A stretch of DNA of 64,000 nucleotides from Polaribacter huanghezhanensis (GTDB taxonomy: Bacteria; Bacteroidota; Bacteroidia; Flavobacteriales; Flavobacteriaceae), in contig NZ_CP128595.1 in assembly GCF_030444335.1 (NCBI RefSeq), positions 1,936,501 through 2,000,500 on the forward strand. The letters run 5' to 3'. Both the position numbers and the translations under genes were made by a program. Below the pieces are notes generated by a model, which was given only the letters and a program-made list of their open reading frames with translations, was not told where the DNA came from and searched no databases. This document shows, piece by piece, positions 53,093 through 62,772 of the stretch. Each line of letters begins with the position of its first letter. Positions within the stretch are counted from its first letter, which is position 1.

Positions 53093-54172
53093 CTAATTTC
53101 TAAAAAATTTATAATCTATCTTGATTGAAAATATATTTGAATACAATGCGTTTCCAACACTTCCGATGTTTGTTAAAGCGTAATCAACTTGAATTCCGTT
53201 GTAGGTAAATCCAACGCCAAAATTTGGCTGTAAAGAGACTGATTTACTTCCGTCAAACTGCGTTGTGTTCTGAATATTTCCAATTCCGCCACGCAAAAAA
53301 ACCAAACCGGTATAACCTAATTCGAATCCAAAAGTGGGATCTACACTTATGACACTTGAAGAAATAATGTCGTTAGTTTGCGCAAAACGCATGTTTAAAT
53401 CGATTTCTGTTAGCAAATGGAAATCTCTTGCTACTCTAAATTTTCGTGCAACACCGAGTTGTATTTTGGGTTTTGTAATTTCTGTAGTTTCTGGTAATTC
53501 TTGATTTTGACCGGGAGTTGAATTTTTAATTTTATCAAATTCTACCGTATTGATATTCCAAGTATTATAAGTTGTTGTAATATCTCTAATCATTAACCCA
53601 AATTTCCATTCATTTTTTTCAAACTGAATTCCAGCATCAAACCCAACTCCCCACGAAGAAGCAAAATCGCCAATAACTCTTCTAAGAATTTTGGCATTTA
53701 CACCAAAATACATGTCTTTAAAAATTAAGTTTCTAGCGTACGAAAAAGTAAAAGCATAATCAGCAGCAGAAAACAAACTAATTCTATTAAAGTTAATATT
53801 TCCTTGGCTGTCAATAAGTTCAGTGGTGTTTAAAATGTCATCAACACCAAATCTGATTACTGAAATTCCAACAGCACTTTGATCATCAATTGGTAACGCA
53901 ATTGCGGCAAAATCATAATTTGCCATTCCTGCAAAGTATGAAGCATGCATTAATGCCCCTTCGTAATCTTCTAAATTCATTAAACCTGCAGGATTCCAGT
54001 AAACTGCGTTTACATCATTGCTTGTAGCAGCAACCGATTTGCTCATTCCTAGCGCTCTAGCATCAACACCAATATTTAAAAATTCGTTCGAATAATTTCT
54101 AAATGTTTGCGCTGTTATTTGAAGTGAACAGAAAATAAAAAGAAAGATAAAAGGTTTTTTCAAAATATACAA
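53093..54172 (-). CDS. PorV/PorV2-like outer-membrane beta-barrel protein
   Basis: A 359-residue FadL-like outer-membrane protein. Signal peptide 1-22, then FRNYSNEFLNIGVDARALGMSKSVAATSNDVNAVYWNPAGLMNLEDYEG, a segment typical of PorV and PorV2 of the type IX secretion system. The rest consists of amphipathic beta strands, ending in an aromatic residue region (IDYKFFRN). PorV shuttles cargo in type IX secretion; PorV2 is a paralogue whose role is less known. The pairing with DUF4105 may be meaningful. No other type IX gene is in the window. Confidence 0.82.
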   Translation of the reverse strand: MYILKKPFIFLFIFCSLQITAQTFRNYSNEFLNIGVDARALGMSKSVAATSNDVNAVYWNPAGLMNLEDYEGALMHASYFAGMANYDFAAIALPIDDQSAVGISVIRFGVDDILNTTELIDSQGNINFNRISLFSAADYAFTFSYARNLIFKDMYFGVNAKILRRVIGDFASSWGVGFDAGIQFEKNEWKFGLMIRDITTTYNTWNINTVEFDKIKNSTPGQNQELPETTEITKPKIQLGVARKFRVARDFHLLTEIDLNMRFAQTNDIISSSVISVDPTFGFELGYTGLVFLRGGIGNIQNTTQFDGSKSVSLQPNFGVGFTYNGIQVDYALTNIGSVGNALYSNIFSIKIDYKFFRN

Positions 54173-54220
54173 TTGCTAATTACAAATATCTAAAATCCTA
54201 TTGTAATAACTAGTGTTAAC

Positions 54221-55216
54221 CTAAGATATTGTTTGTGTAATCTGGATTTGAATATTTTCTTCTATAAAACGGCTAATTCGCTTTTCTAACCATCTGCTTT
54301 CATGTTGTTTAAAAGATGATATAAATCCGACATGACCGCCATGTTTTGTCGTTTCTAAAAAGAAAAATTCTGAATCGCCAGCTTCTTCATTTGGAAAACA
54401 TTCTGGACTTAAAAACGAGTCATCTTTGGCGTTTATTAATAATGTTGGTTTGTTAATCTTTGATAAATAGGGTTTTGAACTTGCTTTTTGCCAATAATCT
54501 TCTGGACTTTTAAAACCAAAAACCGGAACGGTATATAAATGTTCTAAATGTTTAAATCGTTTTGCTTTAAAAAGTTTGTCTTTATCTAATTTAAACTCTG
54601 GAAATTTATATGATTTTTCTAGTATTTTTAATCGGATGGTTTTTAAGAACTCTTCGAGATACAATTTGTTTTTTAATTTGTCCATTTCACACTCTGAACT
54701 TGTAATATCAATTGGTACAGACGTTGCAATAGCGCCTTTTATTTTTGGAGAAAGTTTTTCTGAATATTCTCCCATATATTTTAAGGTTAAATTTCCGCCT
54801 AAACTAAATCCGATAATAAGGATGTTTTCATAATCATAAGTATCTAATAAATGCTTAACAACAAAATCTACATCTTCTGTTTTTCCGCTGTGATAGGTTC
54901 CTAACAACCAATTATCTTCTCCGCTACAACCACGCAAATTAAACGAAACAGTATCAATTCCTTTTCCATTTAACTCGTTTGCTGTAGAAAGAATGTATTT
55001 CGATTCTGAGCTTCCTTCTAAACCGTGAATTAAAATAGCCAATGTATTTGAGTTTGCTTTAGAAAAATCTAAATCAATATAATCATTGTCCCAAGTAAAA
55101 ATTCTTTTTCTAGAATAAGCACAGGTTTCTTTCATAAATAGCGGACGATACATTGTATTAAAATGTCCGTTTCTAAACGGTAAAGAAGGATTAAAATCCG
55201 AAGTAAATAGTGGCAT
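54221..55216 (-). CDS. Alpha/beta-hydrolase of the YheT family
   Basis: A 331-residue cytoplasmic hydrolase. The family start PFRNGHFNTMYRPLF is present, the oxyanion-side motif is HGLEGSSES, and the nucleophile elbow GFSLGGN gives Ser about residue 146. The catalytic acid is in LINAKDDSFLSPECF and the histidine in HGGHVGF. Substrates of YheT-type enzymes are not defined. Likely monocistronic, ending 48 bp from the PorV-like gene, and separated from pssA by a 111-bp divergent region. Confidence 0.88.
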   Translation of the reverse strand: MPLFTSDFNPSLPFRNGHFNTMYRPLFMKETCAYSRKRIFTWDNDYIDLDFSKANSNTLAILIHGLEGSSESKYILSTANELNGKGIDTVSFNLRGCSGEDNWLLGTYHSGKTEDVDFVVKHLLDTYDYENILIIGFSLGGNLTLKYMGEYSEKLSPKIKGAIATSVPIDITSSECEMDKLKNKLYLEEFLKTIRLKILEKSYKFPEFKLDKDKLFKAKRFKHLEHLYTVPVFGFKSPEDYWQKASSKPYLSKINKPTLLINAKDDSFLSPECFPNEEAGDSEFFFLETTKHGGHVGFISSFKQHESRWLEKRISRFIEENIQIQITQTIS

Positions 55217-55269
55217 AAAATATTTTTTAAAGCAATTTAGAAAACAAAGATGATAAAAAAAGAAAGAAA

Positions 55270-55303
55270 TTGAAAAAAGAGCAAATTGATTTCCTTATTT
55301 TTG
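55270..55303 (+). promoter_or_regulatory. Possible promoter of pssA
   Basis: TTG at 55270-55272 and -7 box TATTTTTG at 55296-55303 are separated by 23 bp, slightly more than the usual 19-21. The chosen ATG is 24 bp downstream. Weak support. Confidence 0.4.
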
Positions 55304-55327
55304 TTTTGTAAAAAGCAACCAAACAAG

Positions 55328-56071
55328 ATGAAAAAACACATTCCGAATATCATTACTTTAGGAAATTTATTATTTGGAACTATTGCGGCAATTGCTGCGG
55401 TAAATGGAAATTATGAAATTGCTGCATTGTCTGTAACAATCGGAATTCTTCTTGATTTTTTTGACGGTTTTTTTGCAAGAATGCTAAATGTTTCTGGCGA
55501 GTTAGGTAAACAATTAGATTCATTGGCCGATATGGTTACAAGTGGAGTAGTTCCTGGAATTGTAATGTATACATTGTTGCAAGAAAACGCATTAGATTTA
55601 TTTGACAAAACAGCAGACACGTTACATATTGCTTCATTTAGCACTGGTTATTTACCGTATTTTGGTTTGATTTTAACGCTTGCAGCTTGTTACCGTTTGG
55701 CAAACTTTAATATTGATGAACGTCAATCTGATTCTTTTATTGGATTGCCAACGCCAGCAATGAGTTTGTTTGTACTTGCATTGCCTTTAATTCCTTTATA
55801 TTCTGACAATCAATTTTTTATTGATTTGGTGCAGAACAATTATTTTTTAATAGGAATTACGTTAGTATTAAGTTATTTGATGAATGCTGAAATTCCGTTA
55901 TTTTCTTTTAAATTTAAGAATTATAGCGTCAAAGAAAATCTTTTGAAATACCTTTTTCTAGTAGCTTCACTAATCATGATTTTAACCTTAGAAGTAATTG
56001 CGATTCCGTTAGTAATCATTTTGTATGTGTTGCTTTCTGTAGGAAGTAATTTGAGTAAGAAAACAGTGTAA
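55328..56071 (+). CDS. pssA: CDP-diacylglycerol--serine O-phosphatidyltransferase
   Basis: About 247 residues from ATG 55328, chosen because it gives the usual start MKKHIPNIITLGNLLFG; an upstream in-frame TTG would add 14 residues and overlaps the promoter. The enzyme makes phosphatidylserine from CDP-diacylglycerol and serine in the inner membrane. The CDP-alcohol phosphatidyltransferase motif is complete: DGFFAR, then G and two aspartates in GELGKQLDSLADMV. About seven membrane helices. It stands alone, with a palindromic repeat after it. Confidence 0.93.
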   Translation: MKKHIPNIITLGNLLFGTIAAIAAVNGNYEIAALSVTIGILLDFFDGFFARMLNVSGELGKQLDSLADMVTSGVVPGIVMYTLLQENALDLFDKTADTLHIASFSTGYLPYFGLILTLAACYRLANFNIDERQSDSFIGLPTPAMSLFVLALPLIPLYSDNQFFIDLVQNNYFLIGITLVLSYLMNAEIPLFSFKFKNYSVKENLLKYLFLVASLIMILTLEVIAIPLVIILYVLLSVGSNLSKKTV

Positions 56072-56088
56072 TTTATTTTATACAATTT

Positions 56089-56133
56089 GTTCTCGATACA
56101 TCACGTCCAAAAGCGTGACACTCGAACTGACAT
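56089..56133. repeat. Short palindromic repeat after pssA
   Basis: On the minus strand this begins ATGTCAGTTCGAGTG and contains a TCACG/CGTGA hairpin (56101-56118). It is a diverged relative of the TGTCTGTTCGAGCG family and lies between convergent genes. Confidence 0.5.
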
Positions 56134-56155
56134 CAAATAGAAAACATCTAAGATG

Positions 56156-56890
56156 CTAAAATTTTCTTTTTTTCAATTCAAAATCTTTACCAAGATATAC
56201 TTTACGTACAGTTTCGTCTGCAGCTAATTCTTCAGGAGTTCCTTCTTTTAAGATGCTTCCGTTGTACATTAAGAAAGTTTTATCTGTAATTGCCAAAGTA
56301 GCTTGTACATCATGATCGGTAATTAAAATACCAATATTTCTGTTTTTAAGTTGAGCCACAATCTTTTGAATATCTTCAACGGCAATTGGATCAACTCCAG
56401 CAAAAGGTTCGTCTAATAAAATAAATTTTGGATCAGAAGCTAAACAACGCGCAATTTCTGTTCTTCTTCGTTCTCCACCAGATAACAATTCACCTTTATT
56501 TTTACGAACATGACCTAAACTAAATTCTTCAATTAAAGATTCTAATTTTTCTTTGCGTTCTTTTTTTGTTCTATCAGTAAATTCCAACACAGACATGATG
56601 TTTTCTTCTACAGATAATTTTCTAAAAACAGATGCTTCTTGCGCCAAATAGCCAATTCCTTTTTGAGCACGTTTGTACATTGGATCTTTTGTAATTTCTT
56701 CATCATCTAAATAAATATGACCAGCGTTGGGTTTTATCATGCCAACAATCATATAAAAAGAAGTGGTTTTTCCGGCGCCATTTGGACCTAACAAACCAAC
56801 AATTTCTCCTTGAGAAACTTGTAAAGAAATTCCTTGAACTACCTTTCGGCTTCCATATATTTTTTCAATGTTATCTGCTTTTAATATCAT
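56156..56890 (-). CDS. lptB: LPS export ABC transporter ATPase LptB
   Basis: A 244-residue ATPase that powers LPS extraction from the inner membrane with LptFG. Motifs: Walker [10 protein letters not shown] (about 35-43), the LptB-type signature [16 protein letters not shown], and Walker [20 protein letters not shown]. The phrase [11 protein letters not shown] is typical of LptB. It is the last gene of a minus-strand operon with kdsD, tatC and a CMD protein, so LPS-sugar synthesis and LPS export are expressed together. Confidence 0.95.
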   Translation of the reverse strand: MILKADNIEKIYGSRKVVQGISLQVSQGEIVGLLGPNGAGKTTSFYMIVGMIKPNAGHIYLDDEEITKDPMYKRAQKGIGYLAQEASVFRKLSVEENIMSVLEFTDRTKKERKEKLESLIEEFSLGHVRKNKGELLSGGERRRTEIARCLASDPKFILLDEPFAGVDPIAVEDIQKIVAQLKNRNIGILITDHDVQATLAITDKTFLMYNGSILKEGTPEELAADETVRKVYLGKDFELKKRKF

Positions 56891-56933
56891 GTATCAAATA
56901 TACTAATTGTGATTTTGTGAACTCTTAAATTAA

Positions 56934-57284
56934 TTATAAATCGTTTTGCTCTAAAGCTTCCCAAAATTCGTACGCTCTACGTAAATGCGGAATTACAATT
57001 GTACCACCAACTAAAGTTGCGATAGACATTGTTTCCATCATTTCTTCTTTTGTAACACCTTTCTTATAAGCTGTTTCTAAATGATATGCAATACAATCAT
57101 CGCAACGCAAAACAGCAGAAGCAACTAACCCTAGAAGTTCTTTTGTTTTTACGGGCAAATGACCTTCTGTAAAAGCATTGGTGTCTAAATTAAAAATTCT
57201 CTTAATAACTTTATTGTCGTTACTTAAGAGTTTATTGTTCATTTTCTGACGATAGTCGTTAAATTCTTCAACTTTATTTGGCAT
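56934..57284 (-). CDS. Carboxymuconolactone decarboxylase-like (AhpD-like) protein
   Basis: A 116-residue all-helical protein of the CMD/AhpD superfamily. The redox-type motif RCDDCIAYH carries two cysteines separated by two residues with a following His, as in AhpD-like peroxidase partners. A second conserved part is MMETMSIATLVGGTIVIPHLRRAYEFWE. It could support peroxide reduction; no substrate can be fixed. It overlaps tatC by 11 bp and precedes lptB by 43 bp. Its presence in this envelope operon is unexplained. Confidence 0.85.
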   Translation of the reverse strand: MPNKVEEFNDYRQKMNNKLLSNDNKVIKRIFNLDTNAFTEGHLPVKTKELLGLVASAVLRCDDCIAYHLETAYKKGVTKEEMMETMSIATLVGGTIVIPHLRRAYEFWEALEQNDL

Positions 57285-58086
57285 TTTTTAACTGTCTTTT
57301 TAAAACGAAACCAGAAATATAAATACTGATTTCATATAAAATTAATATTGGAATGGAAACAATTATTTGACTCGCAACATCTGGCGGAGTAATAATTGCG
57401 GATAAAATTAACACTAAAACCAACGCATGTTTTCTGTACTTTCTTAAAAAAGATGGAGTTACCAATCCTAATTTTGATAAGAAATAAATGACAACTGGTA
57501 ATTCAAAAACTAAAGAAATACCAATCATTGTATTGGTAAATAAACTAATATAAGAATCTAATGTGAAATTATTTACAATGTTTTCGCTAATCTGATATCC
57601 GTAGAAAAATGAAACAGACATTGGCATGATTACATAATAACTAAATGCAACTCCAATAAAAAAAAGAAAAGAGGCAATGAATAAAAAACCTCTAGATTTT
57701 CTTCTTTCTGTTTTGTGTAAACCAGGAGATATAAAACGCCACAGTTCCCATAATAAATAAGGAAACGCAAGGATGATTCCTAAAATAAAGGAAACCCAAA
57801 GAGAACTCATTAATTGTTGAGTTAACGATAATGCTTGTAATTTACTTGGAATTTGAATGTCGCAAAAACTACTATCAATACCAATACTTCCAAATACTTT
57901 ACAAAAAAACTTGTAGGTAACAAAATCAGAATGAGTATGTGCGATGATAAAATCATTATACACTTCTTCTCTAAAAATAAAAAGCACAATTGCAAAAACA
58001 AATATTACAGCAGAACTTCTAACCAAGTGCCAACGTAATTCTTCTAGATGTCCTAAAAAAGACATTTCTTTTGGTTCATCACTCAT
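57274..58086 (-). CDS. tatC: Sec-independent protein translocase TatC
   Basis: A 270-residue inner-membrane protein, receptor for twin-arginine signal peptides. The N-terminal motif EMSFLGHLEELRWHLVRS is intact and six helices follow. The cytoplasmic loop has the conserved FISPGLHKTERR. No tatA or tatB is in the window. Starts directly after the kdsD stop and overlaps the CMD gene, so the four genes form a single transcript. Confidence 0.95.
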   Translation of the reverse strand: MSDEPKEMSFLGHLEELRWHLVRSSAVIFVFAIVLFIFREEVYNDFIIAHTHSDFVTYKFFCKVFGSIGIDSSFCDIQIPSKLQALSLTQQLMSSLWVSFILGIILAFPYLLWELWRFISPGLHKTERRKSRGFLFIASFLFFIGVAFSYYVIMPMSVSFFYGYQISENIVNNFTLDSYISLFTNTMIGISLVFELPVVIYFLSKLGLVTPSFLRKYRKHALVLVLILSAIITPPDVASQIIVSIPILILYEISIYISGFVLKRQLKNAK

Positions 58087-59055
58087 TTAAAAAATACCTT
58101 CTTTAATTAAATCGTGTAAATGTACAACACCTAAATAATCTGCAGTGTCGTTTGTAACTAAAATTTGTGTGATATCATTAGCTTCTAGAGCTTCTAAAGC
58201 ATCAATAGCCATCGCATTTACAGAAATAGTTTTAGGGTTTTTAGACATAATATCACTTGCTGATAACGAATTTATTTCTGTAGACTTACTTAACATTCTA
58301 CGAATATCTCCATCGGTTATTATTCCAACAATTTTATCATTTTCTATAACTGCCGTAACGCCCAATCTTTTTTCTGTGATTTCTACAATTACTTTAGAAA
58401 TACTACTGTTTTTATCTACTTTCGGAACTTCATTGTTTTTTATCAAATCAGAAACACGTAAAAACAAACGCTTTCCTAATGCTCCGCCAGGATGAAATTT
58501 AGCAAAATCATTGCTAGAAAAACCTTTTAATTTTAACAAACAAACAGCCAAAGCATCTCCCATCACTAATTGTGCGGTTGTACTTGTAGTTGGAGCTAAA
58601 TTATTTGGACAGGCTTCTTTTTCTACAAAAGTGTTTAAAGTAAAATTGGCATTTGTTCCTAAAAAGGAATCTACATTACCCGTAATTGCAATAATTTTAT
58701 TTCCGTAATTCTGAATCAATGGCACTAAAACTTTAATTTCTGGCGTATTGCCACTTTTAGAAATACAAATAACTACATCTTCTTTTTGTATAGCTCCTAA
58801 ATCTCCGTGAATTGCATCCGCAGCATGCATAAAAATAGCTGGTGTCCCTGTAGAATTAAACGTTGCAACAATCTTTGTAGCAATGTTGGCGCTTTTTCCA
58901 ATTCCGGTAACAACAACTCTTCCTTTAGAATTTAATATATATTTAACGGATGCTTCAAAATGGTCATCAATAAAATTTACTAAATTGGCAATAGCATTAC
59001 TTTCTGTAAGAATCGTTTCTTTTGCGGTAGTAATGATGGAATTAAAATCTTTCAA
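58087..59055 (-). CDS. kdsD: Arabinose-5-phosphate isomerase (KdsD/KpsF)
   Basis: A 322-residue enzyme that interconverts ribulose-5-phosphate and arabinose-5-phosphate, the first step to KDO. The N-terminal SIS domain (about 40-170) contains RVVVTGIGKSANIATKIVATFNSTGTPAIFMHAADAIHGDLGA and CISKSGNTPEI. The C-terminal half has two CBS domains (about 205-320; GIITDGDIRRML, ILVTNDTADYLGVVHLHDLI). Full length. First gene of the operon, divergent from recQ. With KdsC at 2497-3024 it supplies KDO. Confidence 0.94.
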   Translation of the reverse strand: MKDFNSIITTAKETILTESNAIANLVNFIDDHFEASVKYILNSKGRVVVTGIGKSANIATKIVATFNSTGTPAIFMHAADAIHGDLGAIQKEDVVICISKSGNTPEIKVLVPLIQNYGNKIIAITGNVDSFLGTNANFTLNTFVEKEACPNNLAPTTSTTAQLVMGDALAVCLLKLKGFSSNDFAKFHPGGALGKRLFLRVSDLIKNNEVPKVDKNSSISKVIVEITEKRLGVTAVIENDKIVGIITDGDIRRMLSKSTEINSLSASDIMSKNPKTISVNAMAIDALEALEANDITQILVTNDTADYLGVVHLHDLIKEGIF

Positions 59056-59216
59056 CGTTTTATAATTTTAGTAGTAAAAAAAAAAGTTATATCTTTAAAA
59101 TATTGTAGAAAACACTTTTTATTTGCATCTACAAATTTACTATAAATAATGATAGACCCAAACCAAAAATTGGTTTTTAAACAAACACTAACAAACACCC
59201 AGATTGATAGATTATT

Positions 59217-61412
59217 ATGAGTGATGAAATTGATTTATATGTACCGTTAAAAAAGTTTTTCGGATTCAATAAGTTCAAAGGTTTACAGGAAGAAGTTATT
59301 AAAAGCATTTTACGAAAGAAAGATACTTTTGTAATAATGCCAACTGGTGGAGGAAAATCGTTATGCTATCAATTACCAGCTTTAATGAGCGAAGGAACAG
59401 CAATTGTTGTTTCTCCTTTAATTGCCTTGATGAAAAACCAAGTAGATGCCATTCGTGGTATTTCTGAACATAGAGGAATTGCACACGTTTTAAATTCATC
59501 TTTAAATAAAACAGATGTAGCTCAAGTTAAAAGCGATATTGAAAGCGGAATTACAAAATTGTTATATGTTGCCCCAGAATCTTTAATAAAAGAAGAGTAC
59601 GTAACTTTTTTAAGAACTCAAAAAATTTCTTTTGTAGCCATTGATGAAGCGCATTGTATTTCTGAATGGGGACATGATTTTAGACCAGAATATAGAAATC
59701 TTAGAACCATTATTAAACAAATTGATAATGTTCCTGTTATTGGTTTAACTGCTACGGCTACAGAAAAAGTACAAGAAGATATTTTAAAAACATTAGGCAT
59801 TTCTGATGCTAAAACGTTTAAAGCATCCTTTAATAGACCCAATTTATTTTACGAGGTACGTCCAAAAACAAAAGAAGTCGATAAAGATATCATTCGATTT
59901 GTAAAACAACGCGTTGGTAAATCTGGTATTATTTATTGTTTAAGCAGAAAAAAAGTAGAAGAAATTGCACAAGTTTTACAAGTAAACGGAATTAAAGCAG
60001 TTCCGTATCACGCAGGATTAGATGCTAAAACAAGAGTAAAACATCAAGATATGTTTTTGATGGAAGATTGTGATGTTGTGGTAGCAACCATTGCATTCGG
60101 AATGGGAATCGACAAACCAGATGTGCGTTTTGTAATTCATCATGATATTCCTAAAAGTTTAGAAAGTTATTATCAAGAAACCGGTAGAGCAGGACGAGAT
60201 GGAGGAGAAGGATATTGTTTAGCATTTTATGCATATAAAGATATAGAAAAGCTAGAAAAATTTATGGCAAGCAAACCTGTTGCCGAACAAGAAATTGGTC
60301 ATGCTTTATTACAAGAAGTTGTTGGTTATGCAGAAACTTCTATGAATAGACGTAAATACATTTTACATTATTTTGGTGAAGAATTTGATGAAATAAATGG
60401 ATTAGGAGCAGCGTTAGATGATAACACCAAAAATCCTAAGAAAAAACACGAAGCGAAAGAGGAAGTTGTAAAATTACTTACTGTTGTTAGAGATACAAAA
60501 GAAAAGTACAAAGCAAAAGATTTAGTTAGTACTATCATTGGTAAAGAAAACGCCATGTTAACTTCTCATAGAACGCATCGTCAGCCATTTTTTGGTATTG
60601 GAAAATACAAAGAAAATACCTATTGGAAAGCGTTGATTAGACAAGTGTTAGTTGCTGGATATTTGCGTAAAGAAATTGAGCAATATGGTGTGATTAAAAT
60701 CACAAAAGAAGGATTAGATTTTATTGATTCTCCAACATCTTTTATGATGACGGAAGATCACACGTATTCTAGTGAGAATGACAATTCTATCATTACAAAT
60801 ACCAAAGGAAATGCTGGTGGTGTAGATGATAAATTAATGGCAGTGTTAAAAGATTTGCGTAAAAGCATCGCGAAGAAATTAGGTGTTCCGCCTTTTGCTG
60901 TTTTTCAAGATCCATCTTTAGATGATATGGCATTAAAATATCCAATTTCTTTAGAAGATTTAGCGAATGTACATGGTGTAGGTGAAGGAAAAGCACGTAA
61001 ATATGGAACGGAATTTATAAAATTGATAGCAAAATATGTTGATGAAAATGATGTTTTAAGACCCGATGATTTAGTGGTAAAAAGTACAGGTGTAAATTCT
61101 GGTTTAAAATTATATATTATTCAGAATACAGACAGAAAATTGCCTTTAATAGATATTGCTAAGTCGAAAGGATTAAACATGGAAGAATTGATTAAAGAAA
61201 TGGAAGCAATTATCTTTTCCGGCACCAAATTAAACATCAATTATAGCTTAGATGATTTATTAGATGAAGAACAACAAGAAGAAATTTTTGATTACTTTAT
61301 GGAGGCTACATCTGATAAAATACAAGAGGCTTTAGATGAATTTGATGGTGATTATGACGAAGAAGAATTGCGACTAATGCGAATTAAATTCATAAATGAA
61401 GTAGCTAATTGA
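59217..61412 (+). CDS. recQ: ATP-dependent DNA helicase RecQ, without zinc-binding cysteines
   Basis: A 731-residue helicase for DNA repair and recombination. Helicase motifs: Walker A MPTGGGKSLCYQLPA, DEAH box IDEAHCISEWGHDFRPEY, motif III-type GLTATATEKVQ, and motif VI YYQETGRAGRDG. The RQC part starts at SMNRRKYILHYFGEEFDE, where RecQ normally has a cysteine set for zinc; here no cysteine occurs in this stretch. An HRDC domain (about 535-610, KLMAVLKDLRKSIAKKLGVPPFAVF) and an extra C-terminal 100 residues follow. Longer than E. coli RecQ (about 610). This long form is, from memory, common in Bacteroidota. Confidence 0.93.
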   Translation: MSDEIDLYVPLKKFFGFNKFKGLQEEVIKSILRKKDTFVIMPTGGGKSLCYQLPALMSEGTAIVVSPLIALMKNQVDAIRGISEHRGIAHVLNSSLNKTDVAQVKSDIESGITKLLYVAPESLIKEEYVTFLRTQKISFVAIDEAHCISEWGHDFRPEYRNLRTIIKQIDNVPVIGLTATATEKVQEDILKTLGISDAKTFKASFNRPNLFYEVRPKTKEVDKDIIRFVKQRVGKSGIIYCLSRKKVEEIAQVLQVNGIKAVPYHAGLDAKTRVKHQDMFLMEDCDVVVATIAFGMGIDKPDVRFVIHHDIPKSLESYYQETGRAGRDGGEGYCLAFYAYKDIEKLEKFMASKPVAEQEIGHALLQEVVGYAETSMNRRKYILHYFGEEFDEINGLGAALDDNTKNPKKKHEAKEEVVKLLTVVRDTKEKYKAKDLVSTIIGKENAMLTSHRTHRQPFFGIGKYKENTYWKALIRQVLVAGYLRKEIEQYGVIKITKEGLDFIDSPTSFMMTEDHTYSSENDNSIITNTKGNAGGVDDKLMAVLKDLRKSIAKKLGVPPFAVFQDPSLDDMALKYPISLEDLANVHGVGEGKARKYGTEFIKLIAKYVDENDVLRPDDLVVKSTGVNSGLKLYIIQNTDRKLPLIDIAKSKGLNMEELIKEMEAIIFSGTKLNINYSLDDLLDEEQQEEIFDYFMEATSDKIQEALDEFDGDYDEEELRLMRIKFINEVAN

Positions 61413-61523
61413 TTAGATACTAACACTTTAAATAACAATTATTTATTTTTAACACTTCTTTGACATACTCTTAACATTTTTAAGGCACGGTAATTGTACT
61501 TTTCGCTTCGTAAAAATAAAAAT

Positions 61524-62765
61524 ATGTTAATGAAAAAAAGTACACTATTCGTGTTATTATTGATAACACTTTCTCCAATTTTCTCTCAAGAAAAAGAATC
61601 AAAACTTAATATTTTTTTAAACTGTAATTTTTGTGATCAATCTTATTTGAAACAAAACTTAGAGCACGCTGAATTTGTTAGAGATGAAAATTTTGCTGAT
61701 GTATATTTGTTTTTTACCAGCCAAAGAAGTGGAAGTGGAGGAAGAGTTTATGTTATAGATATTGTTGGACAAAATGAATATAAAGAATTTAAAGATAAAA
61801 TTACGTATTCAACAAACTCAGATACAACAAGTGACGAGAGCCGTAGTTTAATGCTGAAAAACATTCGTTTAGGGTTGGTGCGTTATTGGTTGAAATTAGG
61901 TTTGCAAGACGAAATTTCTATTTCTATAAAAAAGGCAAAACCAACAAATGCGCTTGAAGAAGTAGATCCTTGGAATAATTGGGTTTTTAGATTAGGAGCC
62001 AACGGTTTTTTTAGTGGACAAGAAACATATAGCAATAGCAATTTAAACTTTAATGCATCCGCAAGAAGAATAACAGAGAAAAATAAATTCATTTTTAGAT
62101 TGAGGTATGGTAATAATAAACAAGTCTATAAGTTTAACGGAGAGCCAGATAAAATATATAATAATAGTAATAGGAATGTAACATTATACAGCGTTTTTAG
62201 TTTAAATAATCATTGGTCAGCTGGGGTATTTAGTTATTTTGGAGGTTCTGATTATTCAAATAAAAGTTTATATGCAAAATTAGCACCAGCAATTGAATAC
62301 AACTTTTTTGATTATAAGGAATCGTTTAAAAAGCAATTAACCTTAGCCTATAGAATTGGCGGAGATTATACAGAATATATAGAAAAAACAGTTTTTGGTA
62401 AAATAGATGAATTTTTATGGAATCATTCTTTAAGCCTGGAAGCTAGTGTTAGACAGACTTGGGGTAATATTAATGGATCTATTAGATATGAAAGCTATTT
62501 ACATGATACATCATTGAATCAATTTTCTTTTAACTTAGGAGCAAGAGTGAGACTTTTTAAAGGGTTTAGGTTTAATATTGGCGGAAATTATAACATTACA
62601 AACAATCAAATTAATTTACCTGCTGGTAATCTAACTGTTGAAGAAATTCTGCTACAGCAACAGCAACTAAAATCAGGGTATAATTATTTCTTTAATGTTG
62701 GTTTTAGTTACACATTTGGATCTATGTTTAACACCGTTGTAAATCCAAGGTTTGGAGATGATTAA
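61524..62765 (+). CDS. Exported protein with C-terminal outer-membrane beta-barrel
   Basis: About 413 residues from ATG 61524; ATG 61530 gives two fewer. Signal peptide MKKSTLFVLLLITLSPIFSQ. The N-terminal 120 residues (LNIFLNCNFCDQSYLKQNLEHAEFVRDENFADVYLFFTSQ) form a small alpha/beta domain with two cysteines. From about 140 to the end there are alternating amphipathic strands typical of a beta-barrel, ending before FGDD. I do not recognise the family or function. It stands alone, 81 bp after recQ. Confidence 0.75.
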   Translation: MLMKKSTLFVLLLITLSPIFSQEKESKLNIFLNCNFCDQSYLKQNLEHAEFVRDENFADVYLFFTSQRSGSGGRVYVIDIVGQNEYKEFKDKITYSTNSDTTSDESRSLMLKNIRLGLVRYWLKLGLQDEISISIKKAKPTNALEEVDPWNNWVFRLGANGFFSGQETYSNSNLNFNASARRITEKNKFIFRLRYGNNKQVYKFNGEPDKIYNNSNRNVTLYSVFSLNNHWSAGVFSYFGGSDYSNKSLYAKLAPAIEYNFFDYKESFKKQLTLAYRIGGDYTEYIEKTVFGKIDEFLWNHSLSLEASVRQTWGNINGSIRYESYLHDTSLNQFSFNLGARVRLFKGFRFNIGGNYNITNNQINLPAGNLTVEEILLQQQQLKSGYNYFFNVGFSYTFGSMFNTVVNPRFGDD

Positions 62766-62772
62766 TTAGCTT

